29,712 nucleotides of DNA from JBHIET01 sp046760785 (GTDB lineage Bacteria > Chloroflexota > Anaerolineae > B4-G1), in contig JBHIET010000040.1 in NCBI GenBank assembly GCA_046760785.1, positions 1 to 29,712 on the forward strand, given 5' to 3'. Positions 1 to 7,038 of the stretch are shown here, one piece after another (the stretch's first letter is position 1; each line of letters starts with the position of its first letter). The translations under genes and the position numbers were made by a program. The notes beneath the pieces are model-generated. The model ran no database searches, had not been told where the DNA came from, and was given only the letters and a program-made list of their open reading frames with translations.

Positions 1-61
1 GGAGCACCTTCGAGACTTCCGCAGTCTGGCAGTTTGAATTGCGAAAGGCTCTCTTCCCTGT

Positions 62-748
62 CTACGGCGTGGCAGTGGGGACAGGGGTTGGTGGCTCCTC
101 GGCGAATTTGACCTCCCTGAAGCCCAATGCCAGAATGAGCCGCAGCACGTAGATTTCGGCGTTGTGTTTGGCCATCTCCAGGATGCCGTCCTCCAGGGCC
201 GCGTTCAGAATCTCCTCCTCGGCCGCCTGGCGGGCCTCCGTCTCCAGAGCCGGATTCATCCCGACCAGCCCTGTGCCCCGGTCGTAGATGTAGGACTTCT
301 GGTTGTCCAGCGTGGCGACGAGGATCTCGGCCGGCGGCAACGTCACGACCACCATGCCATCCTCGGTGATGACGATGTCATTCTCCTTCATCTTGCCCAG
401 GTCTACGCCAGCGATGATCTGGCCGTGGGCCACCAGAATCAGCCGGTCGCCGAAGAGAAAGGCGAAGGGACCTTGTCCCGATTCGGCGGTGATGACCTTC
501 TCGATGGAGTAGGAGGCCGTCTCCAGACGGCTGAGGCTGCGCACCTCGTGGACGATCGTGATCGGGTCGGGGATGATGGTGGGCGTGGGGTTGACGATTT
601 CCTCAAGCTGCTCTTGCAGCGCCTGCTCGGCCTCCTTCAGCGGCTGCGTCAGCCGCCGGATCGTGCTGATCAACACGACCCCGCCGACGACAAGGGCGAT
701 CAGGATCAGTAGCAGGATCAAGGTGCTTAGGTTAGACTTTGAGTTCAT
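62..748 (-). CDS. DUF4230 family membrane-anchored protein
   Basis: A 228-residue protein with one N-terminal membrane segment (about residues 7-29) followed by a soluble domain matching the DUF4230 family, whose biochemical role is unknown. The C-terminal half has the usual pattern of a TLPPAEIL strand, a Tyr-rich turn (KSYIYDRGTGLV) and a long helix rich in Glu and Ala. The tail ends in a Pro/Thr run (PPTPVPTATP). I chose the ATG at 748 because AAGGAG lies 8 bases upstream; a GTG at 757 would put that Shine-Dalgarno against the start. The first 17 bases overlap the end of the polymerase gene upstream, so the two are probably translationally coupled. Family assignment is by sequence pattern only. 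Confidence 0.8.
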   Translation of the reverse strand: MNSKSNLSTLILLLILIALVVGGVVLISTIRRLTQPLKEAEQALQEQLEEIVNPTPTIIPDPITIVHEVRSLSRLETASYSIEKVITAESGQGPFAFLFGDRLILVAHGQIIAGVDLGKMKENDIVITEDGMVVVTLPPAEILVATLDNQKSYIYDRGTGLVGMNPALETEARQAAEEEILNAALEDGILEMAKHNAEIYVLRLILALGFREVKFAEEPPTPVPTATP

Positions 749-2720
749 CGGTCTCACTCCTTGCCAGCCATTGCACCAAGCCGAGCGTCAGGAAGAAAAC
801 AAAGGCCAGGTCAATGACGAAGTAAGAGGCGTCTACCAGGCCGTGGGCCAGTAAGTTGACCATCGAGCCCATCAGGCCCAGGGCTAGAGCGCGATGGTCA
901 GGATCCGTCAAATGGCGTGACGGCAGCGCCAGCCGCCAGAAAGCGATTTGCATCCACAACCCCGCGATGAGACCGCAAAGCCCCATCCGGCATCCGTAAT
1001 CGAGAAGGACGTTGTGTGGATGGGATAAGTCTGGCTCCTGCCAGGCGGCGGGCAGAATGTAGCGGCTGCGATATTGGTATAGGAAGTTATCTGGCCCAAC
1101 GCCGAGCCACGGATGGTCGCGGAACATTGCCCAGGACGAGCGCCACAGTTGGAGACGGAAAAAGGTGGTGCCGCTGCGGGTATCGCGGTGGGTGGGGTCG
1201 CGGGGGGGGGGCGGGTGGGGTTTCGCCGCTAGGGGGGCCGCGCCCGCCGTCCCCAGCGAAGCCCACAACCACGGCCCACCCGCCAGCACGCCCAGCGCCA
1301 GCAGCGAGAGGGGCACGCCCAGGATGAGAGCGCCTTTGGAGAAGCTGAGCAGCACCGCCAGCCCCACCGGGACGACGGCCGCCCCGTAAGCAGGACGGCG
1401 GCCGCGGGAACCGCCGAACAGGGCGACGGCCACCAGCAGCGGCAGCACCCGTCCCAGGTAGAGTCCGGCGTTGTTGGGCGAGCCGTAGACGGAACGCAGG
1501 CGGCGGAAACCCTCTTCGGCGGTGATGACGTTGACGCCAAGCGCGTACTGCACCAGGCCGATGAGGGCCACGGCGACACCCCCCAGCACGAATAAATCCA
1601 CTATGCGCCAGATCCTTTTGTTGTCCAGGCGGCTCGTGCGCAGCATCAGGTAGAAAAGCGCCGGCTCCAGGATGACGACGCGCAACTCGCGCAGCGCAAC
1701 GTGGCGATATTCGGCACTGAAGGTGGAGGCGACGGCAACGAGCACGAAGAACAGAGCAGCGAGGTCAAGGGGGGAGGGTGTAGTTGGCTGGTTGGTTGGT
1801 TGGTTGCGCCAGGCGAACAGTTGGCGGAAACCCCACGAGAATGCACACAGCAGGGTGAGGATCTCCGCCATTGAGAAGGCTTTGCCAAACAGGGGGCGAG
1901 GGTACAGATAGAAGGGAGCCGTCGCCGCGACGAGCGCTAGGCCCAGATCAAGCCGCAGGAGGACGAGCGCGGCCAGCGCCAGGCCACTGATGAGGGTGAG
2001 GGGAAGCCAGGGGGAGAAGTAGAACCCGGCGGCGAGGAGGAGGGTACAGAGAGTAAGGAGTAGGGAGTAAGGAGTAGGTAGCTTGTCCTCTCGTCTCCTC
2101 GCCTCTTTGTCCCCTTGTTTCCTTATTTCCCTGTCTCCTCGTCCCCCCGCTCCCCAGATCACACCGCCCAGGCAGGCAGCCCCCACTACCCCCAGCCCCA
2201 TCAGCGCCCAGCGGTACGCGGTCGTGTCCAGCGTGCGGCTCACGCTCCAGCCGACCAGCGGCCACTGGTTCCACCCCCGCTCGGCGACGACTACCGCGAC
2301 GTGGGGGCCGTCGTCCAGGCCGCTGGCGACAGGGATGGTGACGATCTGCGACGCGTAGTCGGGCGAGGTGAGCACCAGGTAAGCGGAGCGTTCCTCCCGA
2401 GGTAGCCGGTTGGCCGATTCTCCGTCCACGCTGACGAAGAAATAGCCGCGATAATTCCCGCGACGCACCCGCAGCGCGAAGTCGGTGCCGACGAAGGGAA
2501 TGGTGACGCGCTCGGTGCCGGCCTCACTGGGGTCAGCCCCCAACTCCGAGAACTCCCAGTCCCCCTCCCACTTGGCCTCGTCGGAGAGAGGGGTATAGAA
2601 GGTGGTGGTGGCCTTAGCGAGGGCCTGCCGCCTGGCGACCAACACTGCGCCGGCCAGAAGCAAGCTGATCAAGAGGCCAATTAGACAAACGAAGGTCAGA
2701 GTTCTTGAATGCTGATTCAC
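732..2720 (-). CDS. O-antigen ligase / Wzy-like polysaccharide polymerase
   Basis: A 662-residue multi-pass membrane protein of the O-antigen ligase family, expected to join or polymerise lipid-linked glycans on the outer face of the membrane. An N-terminal helix (about 10-30) is followed by an extracytoplasmic region (30-165), then many hydrophobic helices. The diagnostic loop DLSHPHNVLLDYG lies near residue 575. Several stretches look inserted: a charged segment at about 193-224 encoded by simple repeats, NQPTNQPTTP encoded by GGTT repeats, and PHPPPPRDPTH encoded over a run of nine C. The GTG start at 2720 has no visible Shine-Dalgarno and abuts a dispersed repeat, so the true start is uncertain. 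In a bacterium lacking LPS this could serve exopolysaccharide or wall glycans. Confidence 0.83.
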   Translation of the reverse strand: MNQHSRTLTFVCLIGLLISLLLAGAVLVARRQALAKATTTFYTPLSDEAKWEGDWEFSELGADPSEAGTERVTIPFVGTDFALRVRRGNYRGYFFVSVDGESANRLPREERSAYLVLTSPDYASQIVTIPVASGLDDGPHVAVVVAERGWNQWPLVGWSVSRTLDTTAYRWALMGLGVVGAACLGGVIWGAGGRGDREIRKQGDKEARRREDKLPTPYSLLLTLCTLLLAAGFYFSPWLPLTLISGLALAALVLLRLDLGLALVAATAPFYLYPRPLFGKAFSMAEILTLLCAFSWGFRQLFAWRNQPTNQPTTPSPLDLAALFFVLVAVASTFSAEYRHVALRELRVVILEPALFYLMLRTSRLDNKRIWRIVDLFVLGGVAVALIGLVQYALGVNVITAEEGFRRLRSVYGSPNNAGLYLGRVLPLLVAVALFGGSRGRRPAYGAAVVPVGLAVLLSFSKGALILGVPLSLLALGVLAGGPWLWASLGTAGAAPLAAKPHPPPPRDPTHRDTRSGTTFFRLQLWRSSWAMFRDHPWLGVGPDNFLYQYRSRYILPAAWQEPDLSHPHNVLLDYGCRMGLCGLIAGLWMQIAFWRLALPSRHLTDPDHRALALGLMGSMVNLLAHGLVDASYFVIDLAFVFFLTLGLVQWLARSETDELKV
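1202..1210. repeat. Nine-base G/C homopolymer inside the polymerase gene
   Basis: Nine consecutive G on the plus strand (C on the coding strand), inside a locally G-rich stretch that encodes a Pro run near residue 505 of the O-antigen ligase-like protein. The reading frame is intact at this tract length. A one-base change would truncate the protein before its HPHN loop. Confidence 0.8.
1783..1806. repeat. Short GGTT tandem repeat in coding sequence
   Basis: About five consecutive TTGG/GGTT units, read on the minus strand as Asn-Gln-Pro-Thr repeats (NQPTNQPTT) between two membrane segments of the polymerase. It resembles the longer TTGGT-based repeat downstream of the lipoprotein gene at 2797-2839. 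Confidence 0.7.
2049..2146. repeat. Low-complexity repeat insert in the polymerase gene
   Basis: Two adjoining simple-repeat blocks. On the plus strand, 2050-2078 is a repeat of GGAGTA(A/G)GGAGTA type. The block at 2085-2150 is CT-rich, and on the minus strand reads as variations on GGGGACAAGGAGAC. Together they encode a highly charged stretch (about residues 193-224, RGDREIRKQGDKEARRR and LPTPYSLL) between two membrane helices. Frame is kept. These are the kinds of runs seen as dispersed repeats elsewhere in such genomes; here they lie inside a gene. Confidence 0.7.
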
Positions 2721-2723
2721 GGG

Positions 2724-2749
2724 TTGGATACTGGATGCTCGATGCTGGG
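2724..2749. repeat. Degenerate GGATGCT-type dispersed repeat
   Basis: Three imperfect units of the type TGGATACT / TGGATGCT / CGATGCT lie directly upstream of the polymerase start. A related stretch with CTGGATGCTGG lies between two tRNA genes at 16971-17046, suggesting a family dispersed in the genome. Confidence 0.55.
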
Positions 2750-2796
2750 TGGGGCACGGTGATGCAGCCCTTCGCCTCGTAAAGATTCTCTTGCGA

Positions 2797-2839
2797 ATTC
2801 ACCAACTTACCAATCTACCAATTCACCAATCTACCAACT
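2797..2839. repeat. Tandem octamer repeat, TTGGTNRN on the minus strand
   Basis: Five consecutive 8-base units on the minus strand: TTGGTAGA, TTGGTGAA, TTGGTAGA, TTGGTAAG, TTGGTGAA. They fill the gap between the lipoprotein stop codon at 2844 and the polymerase gene downstream. There is no hairpin or T-run, so it does not look like a terminator. Confidence 0.75.
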
Positions 2840-2843
2840 CGAC

Positions 2844-4406
2844 TCACCACCGCCAGCGGACAGCCGTCACGCCGCCCTCGTCGGTCAGTTGGTGCACCTC
2901 GCCATCCGTCAGTTGGATCAGATAGAGGTTGCCCTGGTAGAGGACGATCAAGCAGTCGCCTCCTGGCCCCCAGGCGATCTCTGGGTATTCCAGGCCGATC
3001 TCCTCTGCAGGGGGGAAAAGCAGCCTGCGGTCGGAGCCGTCGCGGTCCATCAGGTAGAGGTCGTAGCCGCTGGTCTGGCTGGCGTAGGGACTGCGAGCAT
3101 GGCCGAAGGCGACGTAGTCCCCCTCAGGTGCGTAGGCGGGCGCAGCCCACATACCGGCCTCGCTATTCAGTTCCGCCGTGATCGTGCCGTCGGCGGCCAG
3201 AGCCCAGACGTCGAAGACGGGACTATCCTCCGCTGCTTCGCCCGTCGGGGCGGGGCCATGCAGCGTGGTGACGATGAACTTCCCCTCTGACGACCAACTG
3301 ACGGTCGGCGTCCACACCCAGGAGGCGTAGGTGCGGTACGGCGGGAAGCGGACCAGGGGGGTCTGCGCGCCATTGGAGGCGTGGATGACGCCGATCTCGT
3401 CGGCACGAGCGTAGGCCAGGCTACGCCCGTCGGGGGACCAGGCATAGGTGGTACCCCACCAGCCGTAGGCCCCACCGGCGCTGGGTTCCACGATGCGTCT
3501 CCGGCTCAGCAACCAGCCATCGCGGGCGCGGGGCAGGGCGACCCACAGGTCGTTTTCCGCTTTCCAGCCGGGATTGCCCTCGGCCGGCGTGCCGGTGGTA
3601 TAGGCGATGCGGCAGCCGTATCCGGTAGGCATGCCCTCACATTCGGGTGCCCAGTCGGCCCACAAAACGCTCTCGGCGTCCAACTGAACCAGCTTGGCAT
3701 CGGCGATAGCGGTCTCGATCATCCATAGCGTGTTGAGAGGGGCAGTCTCATTGGTCTCGGTGGGGACGCGGGTGAAGAGGAGATAAGAGCCGTCAGGTGA
3801 GAGGGCGAAGACGCGGCGGTCGTCCAGATCGCCAGTGTGCGTCAGCCGTCGCTGGTTAGGACTGGTAGTCTGCATTACCCAGGCGTTGTGGTTGGCGACA
3901 TAGGCCACGGTGCCGGTGATAGGCACGGGCTTGAGTTCCGGCTGTACGCCGATGAGGATGACCTCGGTGCGGGGTTCCTGGAGCGTGACCGTCCGCATGA
4001 GCCGCCGCTCGACTTCGACGCCATCCTTGAAGGTGACGCGGTAGGTCAACTCCTCGATCCCGGTGACGCCGGGCTCCAGCAGGCGCGTCTCGCCGGCAGG
4101 AATGGAGGCATCGCGCACGGTCTGGCGCTCGAAGGGGATCTCGCGTTGCTCGGTCTCGCTGCGCACCTCGACGCGGATGACGCGCACCGTCATCCCATCC
4201 TCGACGAAGGTAGGCTCGACCGGCACCACGCGGTCGTCCTCGTCGAACGTGACGCCGGCCTCGGCCAGCAGGTCGCGGACGGTGAGCGCCTCGGTGACGA
4301 GCGTGCGCGTCTCGCCGTCGGCGATGAGCGTGACGGTGCGGGAGTTAGCGGGAGCGCACGCTGCCAGCGACAGCAGAAGCAGTGAGAAGGCGACCCATTT
4401 GCCCAT
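2844..4406 (-). CDS. Lipoprotein with DUF348/G5 module and TolB-like beta-propeller
   Basis: A 520-residue secreted lipoprotein. The start at 4406 gives a clean signal peptide with lipobox LSLAAC, so Cys16 would carry the lipid. Residues about 22-70 match the DUF348 ubiquitin-like repeat seen in resuscitation-promoting factors, and about 75-135 match a G5 domain (RRLMRTVTLQEPRTEVILIG), an extracellular sugar-binding module. The rest contains repeated PD40/TolB-type blades (SPDGSYLLFTR, AWSPDGRSLAYA, DLYLMDRDGSDRRLLFP). An upstream in-frame start would add 13 residues before the signal peptide and is less likely. The role is probably cell-wall or glycan binding with a protein-interaction propeller; no catalytic residues are evident. 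A strong promoter lies immediately upstream. Confidence 0.82.
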   Translation of the reverse strand: MGKWVAFSLLLLSLAACAPANSRTVTLIADGETRTLVTEALTVRDLLAEAGVTFDEDDRVVPVEPTFVEDGMTVRVIRVEVRSETEQREIPFERQTVRDASIPAGETRLLEPGVTGIEELTYRVTFKDGVEVERRLMRTVTLQEPRTEVILIGVQPELKPVPITGTVAYVANHNAWVMQTTSPNQRRLTHTGDLDDRRVFALSPDGSYLLFTRVPTETNETAPLNTLWMIETAIADAKLVQLDAESVLWADWAPECEGMPTGYGCRIAYTTGTPAEGNPGWKAENDLWVALPRARDGWLLSRRRIVEPSAGGAYGWWGTTYAWSPDGRSLAYARADEIGVIHASNGAQTPLVRFPPYRTYASWVWTPTVSWSSEGKFIVTTLHGPAPTGEAAEDSPVFDVWALAADGTITAELNSEAGMWAAPAYAPEGDYVAFGHARSPYASQTSGYDLYLMDRDGSDRRLLFPPAEEIGLEYPEIAWGPGGDCLIVLYQGNLYLIQLTDGEVHQLTDEGGVTAVRWRW

Positions 4407-4416
4407 AGCAAGGGGG

Positions 4417-4445
4417 ATTATACCATCGGAGGCAGGTTGGGACAA
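4417..4445 (-). promoter_or_regulatory. Promoter, probably leaderless, for the G5/propeller lipoprotein
   Basis: On the minus strand TTGTCC (4440-4445), 17 bases, then TATAAT (4417-4422). The -10 box ends only 10 bases before the ATG at 4406, so the transcript would start 0-5 bases before the start codon. There is no Shine-Dalgarno in those 10 bases (CCCCCTTGCT). The box spacing also supports 4406 as the start. Confidence 0.65.
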
Positions 4446-4638
4446 CGAATCGGGAGACGGGGAAAACGTAGCAGTTCTGGGGTCCTCTAAGGCTCTTTAG
4501 GGCCGTTCTACGGCGTTGGGCGAATTCATCAACCCCACCCTCGAGGGCGAGCAAGTCGCCAGACGCGCCCTGCGGCCTTCTAAACGTTTTTGGGTTTCGT
4601 TCTGCTACGATTTCCCAGACGCGCCGGAACACGCCCCC

Positions 4639-5445
4639 TCACCGCCGATACTCGCCGATCTTGGGGAACTCGGTCGCCGTCTCGACCTGACGCACGATGG
4701 ACCCGATGGGGTGCACTCCTATCAGCACCCGGTTGCGTCGCAGAGTGGCTGCCACCGCCATCCCCACCACCTGTCCGGTGTGCTGGCTGACAAACGGCGA
4801 CCCGCTCATCAGGCTTGGGTTGAACAATTTGTCCATCAGTACCCACACAGCTTTATCACCGACCGATTGAACCGTTCCTTCCAGAACGCGCTGGCCACCG
4901 CGTCCATCGCCCAGGCCACTGAACAGCGCCACGCGCTCGCCAGGTTGCGGTGCACCGCGCGGATCGGGCGTGAGCACGAAGCTGGAGTCAACCGACTGAG
5001 TCGCCTGCAACAGCACGTAGTCAATCGTGAAGTCTCCCGGCGTCAGGGGTTTACCGGGCCGGCCTCGCAGCGTGTCGAATTCGGCCACAAAATCCGCTTG
5101 TCCGGCCACGCGCAGCCCGATTTGCTCGAGCGGACGAGCCGGATCGCCGAGCGCTACACTGTGCGCCGCCGTCACGCCCACGATCTCGCCATCACCTAGC
5201 CGAATGAGGAATCCGCTCCCTGCCCAGACGTACGGTTCCCCTCGGTATTGCGCCCACTCCTCCAACCCGACTGGCCCGGCCGGTAGCTCGCCACGCGGCG
5301 CAAGGATGGTCGGAGGCAGTGGGGTCGGGTCGGGCGGCTGCCCGATCGGCGTTTGTGCGATGAGCAGAGCAAGCCCCACCGTCAAACCGATCAGCGTCGC
5401 CGGTAACGCGATCAGAAACCCTCGTATAACGAACCTGGTGTTCAT
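4639..5445 (-). CDS. Trypsin-like serine protease domain protein, membrane-anchored
   Basis: A 268-residue protein with an N-terminal membrane segment (about 9-31), a Pro-rich linker, then a chymotrypsin-fold domain. Candidate catalytic residues are His in TAAHS (about 95), Asp in FTIDYVLLQA (about 140) and Ser in LMSGSPFVS (about 215), in the usual order, so it may be an active extracytoplasmic protease of the trypsin_2/HtrA-like type. No PDZ domain is present. The nucleophile context GSP, not GNSGGP, departs from HtrA, so substrate and activity are uncertain. It lies in the same direction as the lipoprotein genes around it but with gaps of 75 and about 230 bases, so an operon is not evident. 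Confidence 0.72.
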   Translation of the reverse strand: MNTRFVIRGFLIALPATLIGLTVGLALLIAQTPIGQPPDPTPLPPTILAPRGELPAGPVGLEEWAQYRGEPYVWAGSGFLIRLGDGEIVGVTAAHSVALGDPARPLEQIGLRVAGQADFVAEFDTLRGRPGKPLTPGDFTIDYVLLQATQSVDSSFVLTPDPRGAPQPGERVALFSGLGDGRGGQRVLEGTVQSVGDKAVWVLMDKLFNPSLMSGSPFVSQHTGQVVGMAVAATLRRNRVLIGVHPIGSIVRQVETATEFPKIGEYRR

Positions 5446-5520
5446 ATCGAGTCCAACTCCTCGCTGGCGAAGGTTCCGGTTCAGCGCTGACCTATGGAGG
5501 CCGTCTCACAGCTATTGCTG

Positions 5521-6117
5521 TTACCTGGTATATACTCCCATCAGTTCCGCCTGGGCCAGGATGTGTCCCTCCATCGCCCGGAGCAGTTGCTTCTTGCTCG
5601 CGCCAGCGGCCAGGTCGAGCACTGTATCCAGGGCGTAGAGTTTGAAGAAGTACCGATGGGTGCCGCCGGGCGGGCAGGGACCGCCGTAGCCCGGCCGTCG
5701 CCAACTGTTCTTACCGCTTCGGCTGCCGTCGGGCAGCTCAGCGTCCGATGGAATGGCCTCCGGCAGGGTGCGGGTTTCGGCCGGCAGGTTGTAGAGCACC
5801 CAGTGCACCCAGGTGCCTATCGGCGCGTCAGGATCGTCATAGATGAGCACGAAGCTTTGCGTACCCTGGGGCGGATCGCTCCATTGCAGCGGTGGTGAGA
5901 TGTCCTCGCCATCGCAGGTGTACTTGATGGGAATCGGCTCGCCAGGAGCAAAGGCGGAGCTCGTCAGTTCTAAGGGCATTGCTTGACCTCCTTCTGTTGA
6001 TGGGACAGATGTGGGCGCTTCAGGGGTGGCAGTTGGAGCGGGCTTTGGCCCACAGCCACTCACAACCAGCATCACGAAAAGGAATAGTGAAACGGGTTTG
6101 TTCATTCCTTTTGACAT
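5521..6117 (-). CDS. YbhB/YbcL (PEBP, Raf-kinase-inhibitor-like) lipoprotein
   Basis: A 198-residue protein of the phosphatidylethanolamine-binding family, bacterial YbhB/YbcL branch. Lipobox VVSGC sits near residue 22, followed by a Pro/Thr linker. Family motifs are seen: YTCDGEDISPPLQW, DDPDAPIGTWVHWVLYNLP and GGPCPPGGTHRYFFKLYALD. Function in bacteria is not settled. The ATG at 6117 has GGAGG six bases upstream; a second ATG four codons in lacks this. It would be anchored on the outside of the cytoplasmic membrane. Confidence 0.88.
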   Translation of the reverse strand: MSKGMNKPVSLFLFVMLVVSGCGPKPAPTATPEAPTSVPSTEGGQAMPLELTSSAFAPGEPIPIKYTCDGEDISPPLQWSDPPQGTQSFVLIYDDPDAPIGTWVHWVLYNLPAETRTLPEAIPSDAELPDGSRSGKNSWRRPGYGGPCPPGGTHRYFFKLYALDTVLDLAAGASKKQLLRAMEGHILAQAELMGVYTR

Positions 6118-6416
6118 CCTTTTCCTCCATAGACCAAATCATCTTCGTAGATCGCCCCACCAGGTATCGAGACTTCCCCTCAATGCTTGCGGCAGACAAA
6201 GCAATCCGTCGGCTGCTGTTCGAACGCGCTCACAGGTTCCACTCCTCAGAGGCCTGGACAGACTTGCGCAAATGCGAAGTCCGTCCCCTTGTTCAATATA
6301 GAGCAAGTGTATGAGATTGTCAAGTTCCGCCGCGCATTTTTGCCAGCGACATATTCCTATACAGCCAGGATGATAGCTAGCACGGCGTGCCGTTCGATTT
6401 CCCAGGCCGTGGCCGC
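6118..6416. other. Divergent intergenic region with a strong hairpin
   Basis: No gene seen. At 6256-6286 there is an inverted repeat, GGACAGACTT facing AAGTCCGTCC with one mismatch, and an inner CGCA/TGCG stem. It lies between divergent genes, so it is not a normal terminator for either. It could be a dispersed palindrome or a regulatory structure. The right end carries the promoter of the gene at 6454. Confidence 0.5.
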
Positions 6417-6444
6417 TTGACTTTCAGGCGTAAACGCCTATAAT
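6417..6444 (+). promoter_or_regulatory. Consensus promoter with palindrome in the spacer, leaderless type
   Basis: TTGACT (6417-6422), 16 bases, TATAAT (6439-6444), then 9 bases to the ATG at 6454. The spacer contains a perfect inverted repeat AGGCGT-AA-ACGCCT (6426-6439), which could be a repressor site. The predicted transcript would have a leader of only a few bases and no Shine-Dalgarno. The ten bases TTCAGGCGTA recur at 19300-19309. Confidence 0.65.
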
Positions 6445-6453
6445 GTCTCCACC

Positions 6454-6936
6454 ATGTTCCCCTTAGGCAAGAGGACGGCTGTGTCCTCGCTCCACGCACT
6501 GCGACGCAAGGTCACTCTTGAGGCCCTGTCCAGTTTGCAGCCCCTTCTGTTGCTGCAGATGCTGGTGGGGGTCTCGCAAGCCGTGAATGGCAGCCTCTCG
6601 CAGTCGCGGACGCTGGCTCGCACGCTGCTCTTGAGCGGGCAACAGCGCCTGCGCGATCTGCTGACTGCCGCGCCGCGCCTGCACCTACCGGTGGAGCGGG
6701 TGCTGGAGCTCTGCCGCTCCGGTGATGCGGAAAGCACGCCGGAGGAGGCTGCAGCCCAGGCGTTGCTCGAACTGTGCATGGGCCTGATGCTCCAGTGGAT
6801 GGCGGAATATGCCCGCCGGCATTGTACCGCCGTACTGCCTTCCAAGCGGCACGTGGCTTTATCCTCGAATTCTCTCTCTTTCCCCCTACCTTGCCTGCCC
6901 AGGGCGTGCGCCTGTCTTCACGTTCCCCCGGCCTGA
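6454..6936 (+). CDS. Hypothetical small protein
   Basis: A 160-residue reading frame not recognised as any family. It is mostly helical and Leu-rich with no clear membrane segment or signal peptide; the last 25 residues (after PSKRHVALSS) lose this character and look less like real protein. Support comes from the near-consensus promoter ending 9 bases before the ATG, and from G/C-rich third codon positions up to about residue 135. Opposite-strand frames also exist here but lack such a promoter. There are four Cys, too scattered for an obvious metal site. Confidence 0.5.
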   Translation: MFPLGKRTAVSSLHALRRKVTLEALSSLQPLLLLQMLVGVSQAVNGSLSQSRTLARTLLLSGQQRLRDLLTAAPRLHLPVERVLELCRSGDAESTPEEAAAQALLELCMGLMLQWMAEYARRHCTAVLPSKRHVALSSNSLSFPLPCLPRACACLHVPPA

Positions 6937-6992
6937 TCAGCCCTCTGACTAGGATCACTCTGCCAACATTCCAACAATCTTAGCATCACCAC

Positions 6993-7013
6993 GCAGCCGT
7001 GCGCTGCGGCTGC
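6993..7013 (+). other. Short hairpin before the radical SAM gene
   Basis: A perfect 7-base stem GCAGCCG/CGGCTGC with a 7-base loop lies 26 bases upstream of the next start codon. The T-run after it is weak (CATTTTCG). It could be a weak terminator for the small gene or a leader structure. Confidence 0.35.
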
Positions 7014-7038
7014 TGTGCATTTTCGATAGGAGGGAACC

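Noticed and set aside
6438..6958. Minus-strand frames opposite the 6454 gene
   Set aside because: They lack promoter or ribosome-binding signals; the plus frame has a consensus promoter and better codon pattern.
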